Of a stretch of 19,417 bases of DNA, positions 14,071-19,417 are shown in pieces. This DNA is from WHTX01 sp038255145 (GTDB taxonomy: Bacteria; Actinomycetota; Acidimicrobiia; Acidimicrobiales; CAIXPF01), in NCBI GenBank assembly GCA_038255145.1, contig JBBSLP010000083.1:1-19417 (forward strand). The letters run 5' to 3'. The notes below the pieces were generated by a model, which had not been told where the DNA came from, did not search any database, and was given only the letters and a program-made list of their open reading frames with translations. The first letter of the stretch is position 1. Each line of letters starts with the position of its first letter. Made by a program: the position numbers and the translations under genes.

Positions 14071-16988
14071 CGCGAGGCCAGCTGGCGGAACATCCCGTCG
14101 CTGGCCATGAGCTCGTCGAAGGAGCCGGCCTGGACCACCCGGCCCCGGTCCATGACCACGATGCGGTCGGCGTGCATGATGGTGCTCAGCCGGTGGGCGA
14201 TCACGATGCGGGTCGCATCGAGCTTGTGCATCGACTCGGTCACGATGGCCTGGGTGCGGTTGTCGAGGGCGCTCGTCGCCTCGTCGAAGAACACCATCCG
14301 CGGTCGGGCGATGAGGGCCCGGGCGATCATCAGGCGTTGGCGCTGGCCTCCCGACATCGTGCCCGCGCCCTCGGACACCAGGGTGTTCATGCCCATGGGC
14401 ATCTGCTCGATGTCGGCGCGCATGCCGGCCCGGTCCACCGCCTGCCACGCCTCCTCGACGGTGAAGGTGCTCGTCCCCACGATGTTGGACAGCAGGTCAC
14501 CGGCGAACAGCTGTCCGTTCTGCAGGACCACGCCGCACTGGCGGCGCACCGCGCTGGCGTCGAGGTCACCGAGGGACCGGCCGTCGTAGCGGATGGCCCC
14601 CGACCGGGGATCCTCGAAGCCGAGCAACAGTCGAAGCAGCGTCGACTTCCCGCACCCGCTGGGGCCCACGAGGGCCACGAACTCGCCCGGCCCGGCCCGG
14701 AAGGACACGTCCTCGAGCACCGGGGGCCCGTCCTCGTCGTAGCCGAAGGTGACGTGGCTGACCTCGATGTCCCCGGACAGCTCGCCCGGGTCGACCTTGT
14801 CGGCGTCGACCTCGGGCACCGTCTGGAGGATGGGGCGGAGCTGCTCGAACAACGGCACCACGGCCAGGACGGTGATGCCCGTGCCCGTCAGCTGCAGCAT
14901 CGACGCCAGCACCAGGATGAAGGCCACGTTGAGGGACAGGAACGTGGACAGGGGGAACTGGCCGTCGCGGGCCACGCCGATGTAGGCGTAGATCAGGCCG
15001 GGGGCGAGGATGGCGTAGCCGGCGTTGAACACCGTCAGCCGGTTCTGCGCCGTCCGGGCCGCGAAGGCCTTCGTCCGCATGGCCGCGAACTTCACCGACC
15101 AGAAGGCGTAGGCCCGGTCCTCGGCCGCGGCCACCCGGAGCTTGGCGATGCCCGTCATCAGCTGGAAGGTGGCCGACGCCACCTCGTTGTTCTCCACGAG
15201 GACCACGCGCTGCAGCCGCACCTGCTGGCGCCCGAGGACGATGGAGACCACGGCGCCCGCGGCGACCACGGCCGCGCCGACCAGCCCGAGGGCCAGGTCA
15301 TACCAGAGCATGAGGCCCAGGTTGGCCACCCCCGTCACCGTGGCCAGGACGGCCTGCACGGCCACGCCGGACAGGGCGTCACGGATGCCGTTGATCCCCA
15401 GGGCGGCCGAGGACAGGGTGCCGATGGTGTAACGCCGGAAGAACGGGGCCGGCAGGGCCATGAGGCGGTCCCACACGCCGGCCTGGGACCTGACGTCCAC
15501 CCGGCCCTCGATGCGCAGGGCCACCAGGTTCTGCACCAGGGACACCACGGCGACGAGCACGGCGATGACCAGCAGCAGGACGGAGAGGTCGAAGATGACG
15601 CTGCGCTCGGCCCGGGGCACCAGGTCGCCGAGGATCCTGCCGGTGACGATGGGGGTCACCAGGCTGAGCAGGGCGACCACGACGCTGGTGACCAGCAACA
15701 GCCCCACGTCCACACCGCTGCCGCCCAGGCCGAAGCGCAGCAGCCCGACGCCGGAGATGACCCGCTCGGGCAGCGGCGGGTACAGCATGCGGGCCTCGAA
15801 GTGGAGCGATCGGGCCGAGGTGGCGTCGACCGGCGTGGTGGCCCCGGTCCGGGCGTCCTCGATCACGTAGCCCCGACCGCGGCGCACCAGGGCCACCGGG
15901 TGCATGTCCGTCTTCAGGAAGCCGACGAGGGGGCCGGCATCGCTGTGGTACCAGCCCGACTCGAGGCGGACCACCCGGGTGCGGAAGCGCGACGCCCGGG
16001 CCACCGCGGCCAGGCCGTCGGTCCCCCGGCGCAGGTCAGCGGGCCGGGCCGGCACCACCGTCATCCCCAGGGCGCCGCCGACGATGGCGGCGGCGGCGAA
16101 GCTGGGATCGGCGCTGGTCAGCAGGGCCCGTCGCTCGTCGGTCCCGGCCAGCACGCGGGCGAAGCGCAGGTCGGCCTGGCGGCCGAGCTCGTCGTCACCC
16201 TGGTGGCGTCGGGCGACGCGGTCGGCGTCAGCCTGCTCGAGGCGGGCCACGGAGGCCGCGGCGGCAGCGATGATGTCGGCCGAGGTGGCCGTCAGCACCT
16301 GGTCACGGTCGGGGCGTCGGACCACGTCGACCGTGGTCGCCGCGGTGATGGTGGCCCCCGTCGGCCCCTCGACCCAGTCGCCGTCGGTGAGGGGCAGGAC
16401 GGCGGCGCTCCCCGGGCCGTGGGCGCGGGGCTCGCCGCCGTGGTGGACGACCACGTCGACCGAGGCCGCCGTCAGCCACAGGAGGCCGTCGACCGGTCGG
16501 GCGCCGCCGGCTCCGCCGAGGGCCGTGGCTCCTGCGACCAGGGGCACGAGGTCGGGCGGCGCCGACGCCACCGTGGGGCCGAGCCGCCGACGCAGCGGGC
16601 CCACGAAGCACTCGACGCCGACGGCCACGGCGGGGGCGTCGGCCACGACCAGGGGCGCCAGCCCCGCGGGCCCGAGGTCGACGAGGCGGGACCCGGGGAT
16701 GGCCCGGGCCACGAGGCGGGTCCCGTCGACCGGCGCCGAACCGGTGAGCAGCGTCCCCTCCACGACCCGGACGAGGTGGGCCCAGGGGCTGGGCCCGTCG
16801 AGGTCGACGGCCACGGCGAAGACGTCGGCGCGGCCCGACACGAGGGCCACGCACCGGCCCGGGCCCAGTTCGACGAGGTCACGGGTGTCGAGCTCAGCCG
16901 TGCCGTCGAGCGCGTCGAGCAGGCGGGACAGGCCGCCACCGACAGGCTCGTGGCGCGCCGCGTGGACCGGTGGCGGCCCGGTCGTCAC
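14058..16988 (-). CDS. NHLM-type peptide export ABC transporter, second subunit (permease-ATPase with non-peptidase N-terminal domain)
   Basis: This 976-aa inner-membrane ABC exporter half is longer than usual because of about 420 N-terminal residues. Residues 1-230 are a beta-rich region; about 290-405 resemble a C39 peptidase-like fold without the catalytic Cys or His-Asp pair (SFAAAAIVGGALGM, then MHPVALVRRGRGYVIEDARTG). The six-helix ABC membrane domain spans about 425-720. The nucleotide-binding domain starts near 740, with Walker A GPSGCGKST (775-783), signature SGGQ (879-882), Walker B FFDEA (900-904) and His932. Length and order match the second NHLM bacteriocin-system ABC protein (TIGR03797 type). 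GTG 16988 overlaps the upstream stop as GTGA. The frame is open to 19073, but that part is the shadow of the upstream gene. It probably pairs with the C39-bearing subunit to export a leader peptide-carrying natural product. Confidence 0.88.
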   Translation of the reverse strand: MTTGPPPVHAARHEPVGGGLSRLLDALDGTAELDTRDLVELGPGRCVALVSGRADVFAVAVDLDGPSPWAHLVRVVEGTLLTGSAPVDGTRLVARAIPGSRLVDLGPAGLAPLVVADAPAVAVGVECFVGPLRRRLGPTVASAPPDLVPLVAGATALGGAGGARPVDGLLWLTAASVDVVVHHGGEPRAHGPGSAAVLPLTDGDWVEGPTGATITAATTVDVVRRPDRDQVLTATSADIIAAAAASVARLEQADADRVARRHQGDDELGRQADLRFARVLAGTDERRALLTSADPSFAAAAIVGGALGMTVVPARPADLRRGTDGLAAVARASRFRTRVVRLESGWYHSDAGPLVGFLKTDMHPVALVRRGRGYVIEDARTGATTPVDATSARSLHFEARMLYPPLPERVISGVGLLRFGLGGSGVDVGLLLVTSVVVALLSLVTPIVTGRILGDLVPRAERSVIFDLSVLLLVIAVLVAVVSLVQNLVALRIEGRVDVRSQAGVWDRLMALPAPFFRRYTIGTLSSAALGINGIRDALSGVAVQAVLATVTGVANLGLMLWYDLALGLVGAAVVAAGAVVSIVLGRQQVRLQRVVLVENNEVASATFQLMTGIAKLRVAAAEDRAYAFWSVKFAAMRTKAFAARTAQNRLTVFNAGYAILAPGLIYAYIGVARDGQFPLSTFLSLNVAFILVLASMLQLTGTGITVLAVVPLFEQLRPILQTVPEVDADKVDPGELSGDIEVSHVTFGYDEDGPPVLEDVSFRAGPGEFVALVGPSGCGKSTLLRLLLGFEDPRSGAIRYDGRSLGDLDASAVRRQCGVVLQNGQLFAGDLLSNIVGTSTFTVEEAWQAVDRAGMRADIEQMPMGMNTLVSEGAGTMSGGQRQRLMIARALIARPRMVFFDEATSALDNRTQAIVTESMHKLDATRIVIAHRLSTIMHADRIVVMDRGRVVQAGSFDELMASDGMFRQLASRQIA

Positions 16989-19201
16989 TCGGCGCCGATC
17001 AACCGGGCGTAGGGGCCGTCGAGGACCTTCAGCTCGTCGTGGCGACCGCGCTGGGCCACCCGGCCCCCGTCGAGCACGATGATCTCGTCGGCGTCGCGGA
17101 TGGTGCTCAGCCGGTGGGCGATGATGACGCAGGTGCAGCCCCGGCGGCGCAGGTTGTGGTCGATGGCCCGCTCGGTCTCGGGGTCGAGGGCGCTCGTGGC
17201 CTCGTCGAGCACGAGGACGCGGGGGTCGGTGGCCAGGGCCCGGGCGAGCTCGAGGCGCTGGCGCTGCCCGCCGCTCAGGTTGCGCCCGCCTTCGGAGATG
17301 ATCGAGCCCAGCCCCCCCGGCCGCCGCATCACGTCGTCGTGGATCATGGCGTCCTGCAGCGCGGCGACGAGGACGCGCTCGGGGATGGTGTCGTCCCACA
17401 GGGTGAGGTTCTCCCGCACCGTGCCCTCGAACAGGAAGATGTCCTGGTCGACCACGGACAGCGACGCCCCGAGGACGTGCCGGGAGTAGTAGGTGCGGGG
17501 GTGGCCGTCGAGGCGCACCTGGCCCGACCACGGTTCGTTCAGCCCCGAGATGAGCTTGGCCACGGTCGACTTGCCGCTGCCCGAGGCGCCGACCAGGGCC
17601 ACCCGGCGGCCGGGGGCCACGCACAGGCTGAACCGCTCGATCAGGGGTGGGGCCAGGGGGCTGTAGCCGAAGGTGACCTCGTCGAGCTCGACGTGACCGG
17701 CCAGGCGGCCCACGGTGACCTGGGGTTCGTCGACGAACTGGCGGGCCAGGGCGTAGTGCTCGACGTCGGCCAGCCTGGTCAGGTCGGCGGAGACGTCCTG
17801 CAGCTTCTGGCCCAGCGCGGTGAGCTGCTGCACGGGTCGGCTGAAGGAGGCCAGCAGGGCCTGGAACGCCACCAGCACGCCGATGGTGATCGTCCCCGCC
17901 ATGACCCGGTCGCTGCCGATCCACAGGAGCAGGGCGGTGTTGACGCCGACCAGGAGCGGGGGGACGACGGTGAGGACCTGGGTGGAGGCGCCCAGTCGCT
18001 GCTGGCCGTTGGCCACCTTGGTCTGGAAGCCGGCCCACCGGGCGAAGAAGTCGTCCTCGCTGCCCGTGGCCTTCAGCGTCTCGATCAGCTGCAACCCGTT
18101 GTAGGTGGTGCCGACCAGGCGGCCCCGGTCCTGGCGCAGCCGACGGGTGGCGTCGACGCGGGAACGGGCCACCGCCCGCAGCAGCACCACGTTGGCCAGC
18201 ACCGTGCCCACGCTGACGAGGGTGAGCACCCGGTCGTAGCTGAACATGACCACGGCGTAGAAGGTGACGACGACGGCGCTGACGACCGAGGTGGCCAGGT
18301 CGCGGGAGAGCAGCTGGGCCACGGTGTCGTTGGCCTGGACCCGGCTGGACACGTCGGCGGGTTGGCGTTGGGAGAAGAACTCGACGGGGAGGCGGAGCAC
18401 GTGGCGCAGGAAGTCGCCGGCGCTGCGCAGCGCCATGCGGGTCTCGAGCCGCAGGAGGTAGCGCTGTTGCAGCGCGGTCAGGCCGGCGGCCAGCAGCGAG
18501 GCGCCGACCATGACGGCGACGAGCGGGCCCGTCCAGTCGGTGAACCCCGCCCCCAGCACCCGGTCGATGAACACCCGGCTGAAGGCCGGGGCCATGAGGC
18601 CGGGCACGACCAGCATCAGGCTGACCAGCAGCACCAGGGCCAGCGCCCCGGCGCCGCCCCGCAGCCGGCTGCCCAGGCCGTCGAAGGCCCGCGTCCGGCG
18701 CCCGCCCGGGGTGAACTCCGGGCCGGGGCGGAAGGTGAGCGTCACCCCGGTGTAGGCGTTGTCGAACTCGTCGAGGTGCACCCGCCGCGGCCCCGTCCCC
18801 GGGTCGTTCAGGAGCACGGTGTCGCCCTTGAACCCCTCGATGACGAGGAAGTGGTGGAAGTTCCAGAAGACCACGAACGGTGTCGGCAGGGCGCGCAGGC
18901 CGGCCGTGTCCATCTGGTAGCCCTTGGCCTCCATCCCGTAGCTGCGGGCCGCCTTGAGGATGTTGGCGGCGCGCGAGCCGTCCCGGGACACGCCACAGGC
19001 CACCCGCAGGTCCTCGAGGGTGACCCAGCGCCCGTGGTAGCCGAGGATGATGGCCAGCGCGGCGGCACCGCACTCCACCGCCTCCATCTGCAGCACCGTC
19101 GGCGTCCGGGCCCGACGGGGCGGCCGGGCCGTCGCCGGGGCCGCGGCCGTCGGGGGGGCGGTGGCGGGGGCGGCGGGCCGACCCGGCGAGCGGACGCTCA
19201 T
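16985..19201 (-). CDS. NHLM-type C39 peptidase-containing ABC transporter (leader-cleaving exporter)
   Basis: This 738-aa protein cleaves the leader of a ribosomal peptide precursor and exports the core. After a Pro/Ala-rich N-terminal tail (1-32) comes a C39 peptidase domain (about 35-155) with Cys44 (EAVECGAAAL), His117 (NFHHFLVI) and Asp133 (LNDPGTGPR). The six-helix ABC membrane domain spans about 180-480. The nucleotide-binding domain starts near 503, with Walker A GASGSGKST (538-546), signature SGGQ (643-646), Walker B LVLDEA ending at Asp666-Glu667, and His696. QMEAVECGAAAL and the HHFLVIEGF/LNDPGTGPR pair match NHLM bacteriocin-system proteins (TIGR03796 type) and double-glycine leader peptidases. 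ATG 19201 overlaps the upstream stop as ATGA. All catalytic residues are present, so it should be active. Confidence 0.93.
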   Translation of the reverse strand: MSVRSPGRPAAPATAPPTAAAPATARPPRRARTPTVLQMEAVECGAAALAIILGYHGRWVTLEDLRVACGVSRDGSRAANILKAARSYGMEAKGYQMDTAGLRALPTPFVVFWNFHHFLVIEGFKGDTVLLNDPGTGPRRVHLDEFDNAYTGVTLTFRPGPEFTPGGRRTRAFDGLGSRLRGGAGALALVLLVSLMLVVPGLMAPAFSRVFIDRVLGAGFTDWTGPLVAVMVGASLLAAGLTALQQRYLLRLETRMALRSAGDFLRHVLRLPVEFFSQRQPADVSSRVQANDTVAQLLSRDLATSVVSAVVVTFYAVVMFSYDRVLTLVSVGTVLANVVLLRAVARSRVDATRRLRQDRGRLVGTTYNGLQLIETLKATGSEDDFFARWAGFQTKVANGQQRLGASTQVLTVVPPLLVGVNTALLLWIGSDRVMAGTITIGVLVAFQALLASFSRPVQQLTALGQKLQDVSADLTRLADVEHYALARQFVDEPQVTVGRLAGHVELDEVTFGYSPLAPPLIERFSLCVAPGRRVALVGASGSGKSTVAKLISGLNEPWSGQVRLDGHPRTYYSRHVLGASLSVVDQDIFLFEGTVRENLTLWDDTIPERVLVAALQDAMIHDDVMRRPGGLGSIISEGGRNLSGGQRQRLELARALATDPRVLVLDEATSALDPETERAIDHNLRRRGCTCVIIAHRLSTIRDADEIIVLDGGRVAQRGRHDELKVLDGPYARLIGAE

Positions 19202-19417
19202 CGGCCGAACACGAGGTCGATGGGCCGCTGCTCGCCCTGGGTGATGAGCGCGGTCACCTCGATGCCCGTCCCCACCCGGAACGGGGGGCCCTGCGCCGTC
19301 GACCAGCGGTAGCCCGACACCGTCGACGAGCTCGGCACCAGGTCGACGGCCACCACGATGGGGGGGCCGTCGGCCGAGAAGCGCTCGACGACCTGCTCGT
19401 CGCTCAACAGCTCCAAC
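19198..19417 (-). CDS. HlyD-like NHLM secretion protein (membrane fusion adaptor), C-terminal fragment
   Basis: Only the last 72 codons are inside the window; the gene continues past the right edge. The C-terminal PPFRVGTGIEVTALITQGEQ followed by RPIDLV is typical of HlyD/NHLM secretion-protein C-termini (TIGR03794 type), where a beta-barrel strand ends in RPI(D/S)LV. The protein would form the periplasmic or envelope-spanning adaptor of the exporter. Its stop overlaps the next start as ATGA, and the three exporter genes share one strand and two 4-base overlaps, so they form one operon. The Met near the edge (19416) is probably internal. Confidence 0.8.
   Translation of the reverse strand, partial: LELLSDEQVVERFSADGPPIVVAVDLVPSSSTVSGYRWSTAQGPPFRVGTGIEVTALITQGEQRPIDLVFGR

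Noticed and set aside
13677..17012. Long plus-strand open frame of 1111 codons
   Set aside because: It runs antisense through the second ABC transporter and across the methyltransferase. The translation is Gly/His/Arg/Asp-rich with no domain; it is a high-GC shadow frame.
14058..19073. A single 1671-codon minus-strand gene covering both ABC transporters
   Set aside because: The portion above 16988 is an alternative frame of the C39 transporter with a Pro/Arg-rich nonsense translation. The true second gene starts at GTG 16988 in a GTGA overlap.
16970..19312. Long plus-strand open frame of 780 codons
   Set aside because: It is antisense to the C39 ABC transporter with low-complexity Gly/His/Asp/Gln composition. 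The minus strand carries all the ABC and peptidase motifs.
1..19417. CRISPR arrays, tRNA or rRNA genes, transposases or integrase sites
   Set aside because: I scanned by eye for spaced direct repeats, tRNA-like cloverleaf ends and transposase motifs and found none. The cassette has no flanking repeats or composition shift that would mark a mobile element.

Overview
The window is very GC-rich throughout, with frequent GTG starts, near-saturated G/C at third codon positions and dense gene packing. This fits a high-GC Actinomycetota genome. The gene mix (a BadH-like SDR, a stand-alone P450, an NHLM-type exporter) would suit Acidimicrobiia or a related lineage, but no phylogenetic marker is present, so that placement is inference. 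No tRNA, rRNA, CRISPR array or insertion sequence was seen.

Layout, left to right. (1) 1-69 is the 3' tail of a rightward gene. It converges on a leftward Ada/AraC/AlkA fusion for alkylation repair (17-1561). Divergent from that is a PLP-dependent threonine aldolase (1662-2690). (2) 2687-9192 is a compact leftward five-gene cassette, each junction a 4-base start/stop overlap. In transcription order it encodes: a 613-aa multi-HTH protein with RNAP alpha-CTD-like and sigma-region-4-like segments; a 306-aa coiled-coil protein of unknown function; a 319-aa ATPase-like protein that has lost its Walker A; a 413-aa BrxD-like (BREX ATP-binding family) P-loop ATPase; and a 518-aa XPB-like superfamily II helicase. 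No methyltransferase, PglZ phosphatase or nuclease accompanies them, so this is not a standard BREX locus. It is the best candidate here for an undescribed DNA-processing or defence-like system. (3) 9257 to about 10701 holds a membrane-anchored GGDEF diguanylate cyclase broken by two apparent frameshifts. (4) 10956-14070 runs rightward: a BadH-like SDR; a 140-bp gap with two mutually exclusive hairpins, a 14-bp palindrome and a -10-like box; then a P450 translationally coupled to a class I methyltransferase. (5) 14058-19417 runs leftward and encodes an NHLM-type peptide exporter: the tail of an HlyD-like adaptor, a C39-peptidase ABC transporter, and a second ABC transporter whose N-terminal domain lacks peptidase residues. 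The precursor peptide and maturases would lie beyond the right edge.

How the parts may work together. The cassette proteins are probably made in fixed ratios from one transcript that may be leaderless, with the HTH protein bringing an ATPase pair and a helicase to DNA or to RNA polymerase. The exporter proteins form a leader-cleaving secretion channel. The P450 and methyltransferase next to it could be tailoring enzymes, but they are on the opposite strand and the link is unproven.
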